DNA of 19,631 nucleotides from JBCDJG01 sp038748065 (GTDB lineage: Bacteria; Pseudomonadota; Gammaproteobacteria; Pseudomonadales; Halieaceae): the NCBI GenBank assembly GCA_038748065.1, contig JBCDJG010000074.1, positions 1 through 19,631 on the forward strand, given 5' to 3'. Shown piece by piece: positions 1 to 7,605 of the stretch. The notes under the pieces were generated by a model. It ran no database searches. It was not told where the DNA came from and was given only the letters and a program-made list of their open reading frames with translations. Within the stretch, counting starts at the first letter, position 1; each line of letters opens with the position of its first letter. The position numbers and the translations under genes were made by a program.

Positions 1-564
1 CCGTAGACCTTCTCGGGATCGAGCGGCACCATAGTGCCACCCTCATCGACCATGACCTCGACAATGCGCCCCAGCTTCTTGCAGGCGCACAGCCGCCAGG
101 ACGCCCGACATCCCGCCGCCGATGACCAGCACCTTGTGCTGCTCACGTCGGTCCTTGGGTACCTCTGCTCCCCAGGTGTCCGAGCGGTGGTCCTGCCCAT
201 CGAGTTCCATTTCCTCGAGCATCATCGGGATGTACTCCGAAGGCACGTCCTGGGCAACGATTACATTCATCATGCGATGCACGGTCTGGGCATCAGGCGC
301 GGGCGGCAGCCGACAGCCTCCTTCCCGGAAAGCGCGGATCACATCAAGCGCACGCGCGCGCACCAGCGCTTTGTCTTCCTCGCTCATGTAGCCCTGGTAC
401 TCGTTGATGTAGGCACCGGCAGGCAGCGGCAATTCGTCGAGCAGCGACGCATCGCCGCTCATGTGGACCATGCTCATCAACAGTGTCGGGATACTGGCTT
501 CTTCCAAAGCGCGGGCTATCGCGGCGTCATCCCCCGGCAGTTCGAATCGGGATGTGGTTTGCAT
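1..564 (-). CDS. Baeyer-Villiger / flavin-containing monooxygenase (HAPMO type), 5' part, frame broken near the window edge
   Basis: This is the N-terminal part of a class B flavoprotein monooxygenase, which uses FAD and NADPH to convert ketones to esters or lactones. After the ATG at 564 comes a roughly 140-residue helical region with the style of the 4-hydroxyacetophenone monooxygenase family (IPTLLMSMVHMSGD near residues 25-38, and VPSEYIPMMLEEM near 107-119). The FAD-binding strand and glycine motif VLVIGGGMSG follows at 145-154. The frame then meets a TGA at 43-45, only about 20 residues past the motif. The adjacent frame is open to the window edge and reads RIVEV...DEGGT, which resembles the second Rossmann strand and the GGT motif expected next. 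A frameshift or sequencing error around 46-72 is therefore likely. The residues after GGT do not match the usual W-x-x-N-R-Y-P-G, so the downstream part is uncertain. The start is chosen for an AAGG ribosome site 10 bases upstream. It lies 10 bp after the SDR and is probably co-transcribed with it. Confidence 0.72.
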
Positions 565-574
565 GCTGAGCGCC

Positions 575-1435
575 TTACTGGGAGACCGGGGGTGCGAAGG
601 TCGGATTACGCCCCTCGCGAATATCATCCAAGCGCACATGAGCGGCCTGGCGCCACTCCTCGTTGGAGAGCAGATAAAAGCGCCCTTCGCGAATACCGTC
701 CAACACGCGCTCCGCCATCACCGAAGGCGGCAGGCCGCCCGCCGTCGATTCAGTGAGCGCGCCGAAGACGAGGCTGCGCGCGTCATTTTCCACCACGTCG
801 CCATCTTTTCGATAATGATCCGGTCGATTGCGTTCGGCAGCAGCGATGCCCGTGTTGATCGCCTCGGGGCACAGTACTGACACACCGACCTTGGGGGCAT
901 GAAAAGACAGCTCGTGGTACAGAGACTCGCTCACGGCGAGCACCGCATGCTTCGTGAGGTGGTAGATCCCCGAGTAAGGCATCGCTGTCAGCGCAGCCAT
1001 GGACGCGGTATTGACCACGTGGCAGGGGCAGTCCTGCTCTATCATCATTGGGATGAAACTACGAATACCATTCATCACGCCCGTGACGTTCACATCAATC
1101 GACCACTGGTAATCTGCGGGGCTCTCCTCCCACAGCAGACCACCGGTGAATACCCCGGCATTGTTGCAGGCGATATGGACGCCGCCAAAGGCCTCCTTCG
1201 CCGCGGCCGCAAGTCGCCCGACCTGCGCAGGGTCAGCCACGTCGGTTACCTCGCCCATGCACTGAGCGCCGCTTGCACGAATCTTATCGACAGCAAGGCT
1301 GAGCGCTTCTGCTTCGATATCTGCCAATACGACATTCATACCCTGGGCGGCAAACAGTTCACCCATCGCCAGGCCAATGCCGCTCGCGCCGCCGGTCACT
1401 ACGGCCGTACGGCCTGCAAATTCATTCATCGCCAT
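575..1435 (-). CDS. short-chain dehydrogenase/reductase (classical SDR)
   Basis: A cytoplasmic NAD(P)-dependent alcohol/ketone oxidoreductase of 286 residues. The cofactor motif TGGASGIG is at 14-21 and NNAG at 91-94. The catalytic tetrad is complete: N116, S145, Y158 and K162 (YHLTK). D39 at the end of the second beta strand suggests NAD preference. A C-terminal extension past residue 250 makes it longer than the usual 250, as in SDRs annotated near steroid and terpenoid genes. It sits 2 bp after the HsaA-like gene and 10 bp before the BVMO, so it very likely shares their transcript. Its most natural job is making the ketone that the BVMO oxygenates, or reducing a product of the hydroxylase. 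This is inference. The ribosome site before ATG 1435 is weak, consistent with translational coupling. Exact substrate unknown. Confidence 0.9.
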   Translation of the reverse strand: MAMNEFAGRTAVVTGGASGIGLAMGELFAAQGMNVVLADIEAEALSLAVDKIRASGAQCMGEVTDVADPAQVGRLAAAAKEAFGGVHIACNNAGVFTGGLLWEESPADYQWSIDVNVTGVMNGIRSFIPMMIEQDCPCHVVNTASMAALTAMPYSGIYHLTKHAVLAVSESLYHELSFHAPKVGVSVLCPEAINTGIAAAERNRPDHYRKDGDVVENDARSLVFGALTESTAGGLPPSVMAERVLDGIREGRFYLLSNEEWRQAAHVRLDDIREGRNPTFAPPVSQ

Positions 1436-1437
1436 AA

Positions 1438-2613
1438 TCAGAGTGCCATACTGTCGTCGACCAGGCCCAGCATGAGCTTGCCGGCCTCGGTGTAGGTTTT
1501 CTCGCTAATGAACGCATGCTGCGTGCCGGTGTACATATCGCGGAAGGCACGCTCCAACCTACTGCCCTCGCGAATGGCCGTTGTGCCAGCCGCGAGGTGT
1601 GCCCACTGCACAACCTCTCGACAAGCTTCCGTGGCATAGGTTGCAGCAATTCGCATATCGGCGCGCATGGTCGGCGTCAGCGACTCACCACTATCAACCC
1701 GGCTTTCCATTTCCGTATAGGTATCCACAACCAGCCTGTGTGCCGCTCGCCACATCCCTTCATGGTGGGCGAGGTCGCGCTGGAAGGTAAGCTTATTGGC
1801 AACGGAACTGTCGTCGCCCATGCGCACCTTGGATTGGGCAAGTTCTACCACGTCGTCGATGGCACTGCGCGCCACCCCAAGCGCCCAGGCGGCATGGCCA
1901 CAGCCGGTCAGGGGCATAACGCCAAACCGGTAGAGCAAGCCGCCCCGTCGGGGCTCACGGGTCAAGAGCGGGTAGGTATGAGACGTGGGCACGAAAACAT
2001 CAGAAAGCTCGTAATCATAGCTGCCCGTACCTTTCAGGCCCTGCACGTGCCAGCCATCCTTAAAGTCCACCGTGTCCCGCGGCACCACTGCCACCATCAT
2101 CTCTGGCATGCCATCTTCACCCACCACCATCTCGCCGCCGTCCATAGGCAGGAAGCCGGCGCACACGTACTCAGAGTGGCCCGTGCCGCTGCCAAACTGC
2201 CAGGCGCCAGTGACGCGATAGCCGCCCTCGGTTTTCTCTCCCGTTCCATTGGGGAAGAACTGTCCGCCCATGGTTATGCGGTTGTCGTTAGCGCTGAAAA
2301 TATCCGCGAAACCCTCATCGGGGAGGTAAGCGGCGGCAAAGGTCGCAGAAGGAATATTGGCAATGCCGATCCAGCCAAGCGATCCGTCCTGCCGTGCCAT
2401 CTCCATCCACGTGTCGATCAGTTCGGCAAAGCCTGGCTCATGCCCCCCCGCCTCAGACGGGTTCATAAACTGCATCAGGCCGCAATCCCAGAGTGCATTG
2501 ACGAGTGACGGGGTCAAGGTTCGTGCTTGTTCGGAGGGCCCGGCCTCAGCCAGGGTGATACTTTCAATCGAGCGGGCCATGCTCAGGCCATCGGTGCGCG
2601 CGGCGACATTCAT
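1438..2613 (-). CDS. acyl-CoA-dehydrogenase-fold flavin monooxygenase (HsaA / HpaB-like oxygenase component)
   Basis: 391 residues with the acyl-CoA dehydrogenase fold. The middle-domain sequence GAWQFGSGTGHSEYV (136-150) matches the W-x-x-x-SG-x-x-H-x-x-W/Y pattern typical of group D flavin hydroxylases such as HsaA, rather than true acyl-CoA dehydrogenases. The C-terminal helical domain resembles Acyl-CoA_dh_2, ending near SEKTYTEAGKLMLG. Family members take reduced FMN or FAD from a separate reductase and hydroxylate aromatic or cyclic substrates with O2. HsaA acts on a phenolic steroid intermediate. No flavin reductase gene is visible in the window. The ATG at 2613 has a GAGGGG ribosome site 8 bases upstream. 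The gene lies 73 bp after the thioredoxin-like gene and 2 bp before the SDR. An ordinary acyl-CoA dehydrogenase is the alternative call but fits the motifs less well. Confidence 0.82.
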   Translation of the reverse strand: MNVAARTDGLSMARSIESITLAEAGPSEQARTLTPSLVNALWDCGLMQFMNPSEAGGHEPGFAELIDTWMEMARQDGSLGWIGIANIPSATFAAAYLPDEGFADIFSANDNRITMGGQFFPNGTGEKTEGGYRVTGAWQFGSGTGHSEYVCAGFLPMDGGEMVVGEDGMPEMMVAVVPRDTVDFKDGWHVQGLKGTGSYDYELSDVFVPTSHTYPLLTREPRRGGLLYRFGVMPLTGCGHAAWALGVARSAIDDVVELAQSKVRMGDDSSVANKLTFQRDLAHHEGMWRAAHRLVVDTYTEMESRVDSGESLTPTMRADMRIAATYATEACREVVQWAHLAAGTTAIREGSRLERAFRDMYTGTQHAFISEKTYTEAGKLMLGLVDDSMAL

Positions 2614-2686
2614 GGGGGACCCCCCTCTTTATGGACCGGGCGTTTACGCTACCCCCAACGTCGCGCAGCGTCTAGCGAGCACCGGT

Positions 2687-3325
2687 TCAGGAAGCTATAC
2701 CAAGTGCTCGCTGCGCATAGGCTAGCGCGGACTCCGCGCTAACGCGCACGCTGTAGGCCTCGATAAAGAGCTTGCCTACAATCTGCCCGTCAGGATCGAT
2801 AACGATCATGCCAGGGTGCGGGATGCCATAAGCCGAGTTGCCCGGCTCATATTGCTCATTGAGAATGCCGAGCGAAATGAATGTCTGCGCATCGACGTCG
2901 TGCAGTAGCGGGTACTCTATGCCATGCTGATCGATAAAGGCCTGCTGCAAGTCGGGGGCATCGTAGGTAATCGCAACCAGGCCGATACCGGCAGCATCAT
3001 ACTGCGCCTTGTATTCCTGTAACTGGATCATCTGCTTCATGCAGTAGGGGCACCAGTCTGCCGAACGCGTGGCAACGAAGGCCAAGCCATTGGGACCCTG
3101 GAATTGGTCGAGAGCGGTGAGTGCCTCGCCGCGGTAAGTGGCGCTGACACCTGGGAAAGTGGTGCCGACGGCCGGGCCGGGATCGAAGTCATCTTGGTCC
3201 TCCTCCACAAACATGTTCGCGGTGAGCTTGTCGAAGGCCGTCGCCTTCAGCGGCTCGCGGAAAATGAAGACGCCCAACACCAGGGCGGCGATCGTAATAC
3301 CTGTCCACTTCATTGCTGACTTCAC
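2687..3325 (-). CDS. membrane-anchored thioredoxin/peroxiredoxin-like protein with CPYC site
   Basis: 212 residues. An N-terminal hydrophobic segment at about 8-22, after two lysines and before an Arg, predicts a signal anchor with the domain outside the cytoplasm. The rest is an AhpC/TSA-redoxin fold. The active site WCPYC has C92 and C95, and the region GIPHPGMIVIDPDG (167-180) holds the cis-proline expected beside it (probably P171). CPYC is the classic glutaredoxin dithiol. In this fold it suggests a thiol oxidoreductase or peroxide-reducing role, possibly protecting against oxidative stress from the neighbouring oxygenases (inference). The start chosen is GTG at 3325, because GAGGGG lies 9 bases upstream. 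The ATG four codons later (3313) has no comparable site. It is 53 bp downstream of the TPP enzyme gene. Confidence 0.82.
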   Translation of the reverse strand: MKSAMKWTGITIAALVLGVFIFREPLKATAFDKLTANMFVEEDQDDFDPGPAVGTTFPGVSATYRGEALTALDQFQGPNGLAFVATRSADWCPYCMKQMIQLQEYKAQYDAAGIGLVAITYDAPDLQQAFIDQHGIEYPLLHDVDAQTFISLGILNEQYEPGNSAYGIPHPGMIVIDPDGQIVGKLFIEAYSVRVSAESALAYAQRALGIAS

Positions 3326-3378
3326 GCTGCTTCACCCCTCTATGTTCATTGGTAGCACAGCCTGTAAGCTTACCCGGT

Positions 3379-5016
3379 CTACAGCGCTGCGCTGAGTTGT
3401 TTGATCTCGTTATTCAGTATCCGATCATTATCAGCATAGTCTATTGGCAGATCAATCAAATGCACGCCGGGCTCAGACTGGCAGTGTCTGAGCAGTGGCA
3501 GGAAGGCGTCCGCAGACTCCACGCGGTGGCCGTGCGCGCCATAGCTTTTGGCATAGTGAACGAAATCTGGATTGCCGTAATCAAGGCCCCAGTCATCGAA
3601 GCCCATGTCCGCCTGCTTCCACTTGATCATACCGTAAGCGTCATCACGAAGGATCACAATCGTCAGATGCAGGCCCAGTCGCACCGCCGTTTCAAGCTCC
3701 TGCGAGTTCATCATGAAACCGCCGTCACCGCAGATCGCAATGACCGGTTCGTCGGGGTGTACCATCTTCGCAGCCATCGCTGAGGGCAGGCCCGCGCCCA
3801 TGCTTGCCAGCGCGTTATCGAGCAGCACGGTATTGGGTTGCGCCGCCCGGTAATTGCGCGCAAACCAGATCTTGTACACGCCGTTATCGAGGGCCACGAT
3901 GCCGCTGGCAGGCATAGCCTCGCGTACGTCGGCGACCACCCGCTGGGGGTACATGGGAAAGCGCTCATCCCGGCTGCCCTCAAGAAGGTGCGTATCGTGC
4001 GACGCTTTTACCGTGTTGAAGTAGGTGAAATCCCAATCGGGCGATGCCTGTAACTGCTCTTTGATCTGCCATATGCTGTTTGGAATGTCGCCGATGACTT
4101 CCACCTGCGGGAAGTACACTGGATCTACCGAGGCGGAGCTGAAGTTGATATGGATGACTTTCGTTTCACTGTCCATGAAAAACGGCGGTTTCTCAACCAC
4201 GTCGTGGCCGACGTTGATGATCAGGTCTGCGGCATCAAAGCAGCGATGAACAAAGTCGCCCGATGACAGCGCGGCGTTGCCAAGGAAAAGCTCACTCGAC
4301 TCATCAACCACGCCTTTACCCATTTGTGTCGTAATGAAGGGAAGGCCCAATTCGGCAACCATCTGTGACAGCATCTTGGAGGCGCGCTTGCGGTTTGCAC
4401 CCGCACCTATCAAGAGTAGCGGGCGTTTAGCCTGCTGAATCATTTCGACCGCTCGCCTGATGCCCTTTATCTCTGCAATGGGGCGCCGATGCGTGCTGGG
4501 CGGAATGACCTGCGCGGCACTGTCTTCATCGGCAATGTCTTCAGGCAGCTCCAGATGCACGGCACCGGGGCGCTCCTCTTCAGCCAGCCTGAACGCCTCA
4601 CGCACGCGGGATGGAATATTGTCGCCGCTGACAATCTGCCGCGTGTACTTGGTAATCGGCTGCATCATGTCGCACACGTCGATGATCTGAAACTGCCCCT
4701 GCTTGCTGGATTTGACCGGCTTTTGGCCCGTGATCATCAACATAGGCATAGCGCCAAGTTGTGCATATGCAGCAGCGGTAACGAAGTTACTGGCACCCGG
4801 CCCCAGGGTTGACATACAGACCCCGGCCTTTCCCGTTAACCGCCCGTAGGTGCTTGCCATAAATCCCCCCGCTTGCTCATGCCGCACAAGAATCAGCCTG
4901 ATACTTGACGTACGCAGAGACTCCAGCAGGTCGAGATTTTCCTCGCCCGGTATCGCGAAAATGTACTCAACCCCTTCAGCTTCAAGGGCTTTAACCAATA
5001 AATCCGAGGCTTTCAT
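3379..5016 (-). CDS. thiamine-diphosphate enzyme, acetolactate synthase large-subunit-like
   Basis: 545 residues with the three-domain TPP-enzyme layout. The N-terminal Pyr domain carries the cofactor-activating glutamate E47 (LVRHEQAG). The middle domain is at about 190-340. The C-terminal PP domain has GDGGFMMNSQELETA from 430. Family members condense or cleave 2-oxo acids or alpha-diketones, as in acetolactate synthase, benzaldehyde lyase and cyclohexane-1,2-dione hydrolase. The second metal-site motif reads R-D-D-A-Y-G (457-462) where acetolactate synthases usually have N-N or N-D; D458 can still bind Mg. No regulatory small subunit is adjacent, so a catabolic rather than a branched-chain amino acid role is likely. 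The ATG at 5016 has a GAGGA site 6-7 bases upstream and is preferred over the in-frame GTG at 5028. It is the first gene of the left minus-strand group. Confidence 0.88.
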   Translation of the reverse strand: MKASDLLVKALEAEGVEYIFAIPGEENLDLLESLRTSSIRLILVRHEQAGGFMASTYGRLTGKAGVCMSTLGPGASNFVTAAAYAQLGAMPMLMITGQKPVKSSKQGQFQIIDVCDMMQPITKYTRQIVSGDNIPSRVREAFRLAEEERPGAVHLELPEDIADEDSAAQVIPPSTHRRPIAEIKGIRRAVEMIQQAKRPLLLIGAGANRKRASKMLSQMVAELGLPFITTQMGKGVVDESSELFLGNAALSSGDFVHRCFDAADLIINVGHDVVEKPPFFMDSETKVIHINFSSASVDPVYFPQVEVIGDIPNSIWQIKEQLQASPDWDFTYFNTVKASHDTHLLEGSRDERFPMYPQRVVADVREAMPASGIVALDNGVYKIWFARNYRAAQPNTVLLDNALASMGAGLPSAMAAKMVHPDEPVIAICGDGGFMMNSQELETAVRLGLHLTIVILRDDAYGMIKWKQADMGFDDWGLDYGNPDFVHYAKSYGAHGHRVESADAFLPLLRHCQSEPGVHLIDLPIDYADNDRILNNEIKQLSAAL

Positions 5017-5055
5017 AAGCTTCCTCACAGACCAGCGCGGAATGCGCAGCGTGGG

Positions 5056-5061
5056 TATAAT
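5056..5061 (+). promoter_or_regulatory. candidate -10 element for the glycosyltransferase gene
   Basis: A perfect TATAAT lies in the 142-bp spacer between the divergent TPP-enzyme and glycosyltransferase genes, about 100 bases before the glycosyltransferase ATG. Seventeen bases upstream there is no good TTGACA match, and the extended -10 TG is one base out of place. It is therefore only a candidate. An AAGGAG at 5073-5078 shortly downstream has no start codon at a usable distance. Confidence 0.3.
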
Positions 5062-5158
5062 CTACGTCTTTCAAGGAGCCGAAGATCACCGCGCATTGCC
5101 GCCGGGTGCATACTGCCAGGCTCTGCATGCCGATAGACTTAGCGAAGCATTACAGGCC

Positions 5159-5929
5159 ATGACACACTACAGGATTGCGGTTGTCACACCATACTTCAAG
5201 GAATCCACCGACATACTGAGGCAGTGTCACGAAAGTGTTGCCGGCCAATCCTATGCGGTTGATCACTTCATGGTAGCGGACGGATACCCGAAACACGCTG
5301 TCGCGCGCTGGCCCGTTGAGCATTTCGTGCTCCCCGAAGCGCATGCCGATAACGGCAACACACCCAGGGCTATCGCTTCTCTGTCGGCCATCGCCCGCCA
5401 ATACGATGCGGTAACCTACCTGGATGCAGACAACTGGTACCGGCCAGAGCACATTGCCACACTGGTAAAGGTGCGCGATGAAACCGGCGCTGCGATCTGC
5501 ATCAGCGGCCGCAGCATCCATCATTTGAACGGCAGCGTGCTCTTTCCCAAGGGTGAACGCGACGACGGCCGCGCACACGCAGACACAAGCTGCATGATGT
5601 TCTGGCGCGAAGCCTTCAAACTGATCCCGCTTTGGAACCTTATGCCGCCGCAATGGGGGCCGATCTGCGACAAGATAATGTGGTTCGCCATCGGGCAATC
5701 TGGCTTGCAGCGCAGCTTTACCGCAAAACCCACGGTTTGCTTCCGTAGCCAGTACCAGTTGCACTACGAGCATGCGGGCGTACCGGTTCCCAAGGGAGCC
5801 ATAAAGCCCCCGGGGATGAACGACGCGATCGACTATTGGAACACGCTGTCAGACAAAGAGCGTCGCTACTACCGCGAGCGTATGAACCTGGATATAGATT
5901 TCAAGATGACTACGCCGCCAAAGCCATGA
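5159..5929 (+). CDS. small stand-alone glycosyltransferase, GT-A fold (family 2-like)
   Basis: 256 residues. The N-terminus YRIAVVTPYFKE starts like a GT-A nucleotide-sugar domain. An acidic position follows at D41 (VADG), and a DxD-type metal motif, D89-A90-D91 (TYLDADNWY), comes at the place expected for a family 2 transferase. No membrane helix or second domain is seen, and at 256 residues it is close to a bare catalytic domain. The open frame runs on upstream to 4850, but that stretch lies over the divergent TPP gene and has no family similarity, so ATG 5159 is used. The ribosome site there is poor (AGG only 2 bases away), which leaves the start open. It is the only plus-strand gene in the left half and separates two minus-strand groups, so it may be unrelated to the catabolic genes. 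Acceptor and sugar donor unknown. Confidence 0.72.
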   Translation: MTHYRIAVVTPYFKESTDILRQCHESVAGQSYAVDHFMVADGYPKHAVARWPVEHFVLPEAHADNGNTPRAIASLSAIARQYDAVTYLDADNWYRPEHIATLVKVRDETGAAICISGRSIHHLNGSVLFPKGERDDGRAHADTSCMMFWREAFKLIPLWNLMPPQWGPICDKIMWFAIGQSGLQRSFTAKPTVCFRSQYQLHYEHAGVPVPKGAIKPPGMNDAIDYWNTLSDKERRYYRERMNLDIDFKMTTPPKP

Positions 5930-5955
5930 AACGGCCTTAAGCGGTGACCACGTCA

Positions 5956-7566
5956 TCAAGCCAGCGAGGCGACCTGCGCAGGATTCAGCCAGCAGGCATG
6001 TACGCCATAGGGTACGCGCTGGGGTAGAGGCAGCCTCGCGACCTCGGCCATCGTGGCGGCATCCAGTATCAGCAGAGCGGCTCCATCTTTGTTCATTAGC
6101 AACTCCAGTAGGTAACCGTTGTCCTCGGCGCCGGCACCCGGTCGCGCCACGAACAAAGCCTCGCCACCGCGGCAGTCACCGTAATCGAAGGTGGCTACTG
6201 GCTGCTCCGCATGCAAATCGTATTTCAACACGCCGCTGCCCATAATCCCCCCACTACCCGCTTCGTCGATCAGGTAGGCGAAACGCGAAGGCTTACCGAG
6301 CCAGGCGGTGTTGATGCTGGGCCGCTCATAAAAATGCTCCAGTAAGCAGCGACGCTCGCGCAGCTCGCCGCTATCGAGATCGAAGATAAATTTGTACAGA
6401 TGCGCATGAGGCTCCGCGGGCGAGTGTATGGGAACGTTAGCGGGGTAATCGCTAAATACTGGCGCAACGAGCACGAGGTCAGTCCCACCCCCTTCGCGTG
6501 GGGCTTCCCAGCCGTTGACGGTATGCCAGATATGGCCGTGCATGCCAGCGTCAAGCCAGCGCAGTTCGACGTCCTCGCCGTCACTGCGGTCCACAAGCCC
6601 GAAACGCATGGCGTAATCGGCGTCATAGTAGAACGCACTGGCAGGCCCCTTGAACATCTGGCCGGGATCGAAGCGCAATGACAGGTCGGGAAAAATCGCG
6701 TAATTGGCCGTCAGGAAGCCATCGTGCACAAAGGCCATCGCCGGTTTCGCCCGTGTGAGGCAGCGGTACCAGGCCAAGGCGCCCTCGCGCAGAACCGAAT
6801 AGAAAATTTCCCCGCTTTGCAGGTTTGTGCTGAAGGCATGCCAATCACCCGTGTTCGGATCTACCTTCGGATGTGCAGTAAAAGGCCCGCCTAGTCGGCC
6901 ACCCAGAGAATCAAAATCCCCCTCGCCCGATATCACCAGGAGCCCATCCTCCAGCCAGGTTTTCAGCGAGAAAGGGTGCGCAGTCTCCTGCAGCGCATAC
7001 AGCTTGTCGTGATGGTACTGAATGGCAGTCGTCGCAGACGCGCTTTCCATATTCGACAGTGCAGGCACCAAGCCCAGGCGTTTCTCAAGGGCACTACTGA
7101 TAATCCGCGCCAGTCCTTTTTTACCGTTCCCGGCGATGTCGCCAAATTCTGGATAGAGCTCACGCCCGGCCTCACGTTCGTGACAGTAGCGGGGCGTTCG
7201 CACAAAGCAGTTTGAGTACCAGGCTCGTCCATCACGAATCTGAACCTCGTGCAGCATGCCCGCGCCATTGAACATATGCAGCCGCGACCGGGTCTGTGTG
7301 AACTGCCGGTTGGTGCCATTGCGCAAGTAGACACCTTCCAGATCCTCTGGCAGAGCACCCTCTACCACCAGCTCCACTCGATCCATCTCCGTATGTACCG
7401 GATCAAAACCGGGCAAGCCGTAAGCACTGGTTTCGTTGTAGGCATCAATGGCCGGATCACTGCGCAGGCGTTCGGCCCAGCCGGAAACCAGTCGCGGTAC
7501 GGACAGGATGCCTGCCAGCACCAGAAGGACAAGCGCGCTTATCAGTACGAACATCCAGGTGGCCAT
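5956..7566 (-). CDS. carotenoid-cleavage oxygenase family protein with N-terminal membrane anchor
   Basis: 536 residues, a seven-bladed propeller non-heme iron oxygenase (RPE65/CCO family) that splits alkenes with O2. All four iron histidines are visible: H232 (FTAHPKVD), H281 (FVHDGFLTANY), H348 (HIWHTVNGWE) and H523 (YGVHACWL). Three second-shell glutamates match: E194 (ALQETAHPF), E414 (FYERPSINT) and E469 (GGEALF). It should therefore be catalytically competent. Residues 5-22 form a hydrophobic helix, so the protein is probably anchored in the inner membrane, which suits a lipophilic substrate. Family members cleave carotenoids, apocarotenoids or stilbenes; the sequence does not say which. 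ATG 7566 is preceded by GGAGAG at 7 bases. It lies 39 bp after the acyl-CoA synthetase and is last in its group, ending 26 bp from the convergent glycosyltransferase. Confidence 0.9.
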   Translation of the reverse strand: MATWMFVLISALVLLVLAGILSVPRLVSGWAERLRSDPAIDAYNETSAYGLPGFDPVHTEMDRVELVVEGALPEDLEGVYLRNGTNRQFTQTRSRLHMFNGAGMLHEVQIRDGRAWYSNCFVRTPRYCHEREAGRELYPEFGDIAGNGKKGLARIISSALEKRLGLVPALSNMESASATTAIQYHHDKLYALQETAHPFSLKTWLEDGLLVISGEGDFDSLGGRLGGPFTAHPKVDPNTGDWHAFSTNLQSGEIFYSVLREGALAWYRCLTRAKPAMAFVHDGFLTANYAIFPDLSLRFDPGQMFKGPASAFYYDADYAMRFGLVDRSDGEDVELRWLDAGMHGHIWHTVNGWEAPREGGGTDLVLVAPVFSDYPANVPIHSPAEPHAHLYKFIFDLDSGELRERRCLLEHFYERPSINTAWLGKPSRFAYLIDEAGSGGIMGSGVLKYDLHAEQPVATFDYGDCRGGEALFVARPGAGAEDNGYLLELLMNKDGAALLILDAATMAEVARLPLPQRVPYGVHACWLNPAQVASLA

Positions 7567-7605
7567 TATTCTGCTCTCCGCTGGTCAGTTTGGCAGGGTT
7601 TTAGA

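Noticed and set aside
34..756. Long plus-strand open frame opposite the BVMO and SDR genes
   Set aside because: It is antisense to two well-supported genes, has no recognisable domain, and looks like the shadow expected in GC-rich DNA.
2723..2741. Perfect inverted repeat TAGCGCGGA-C-TCCGCGCTA
   Set aside because: It lies inside the 3' coding end of the thioredoxin-like gene, has a one-base centre that cannot form a hairpin loop, and has no T-run; probably chance in GC-rich codons.
4850..5158. In-frame N-terminal extension of the glycosyltransferase
   Set aside because: It overlaps the divergent TPP-enzyme gene, has low-complexity residues without similarity to a glycosyltransferase, and the GT-A fold begins naturally at the ATG at 5159.
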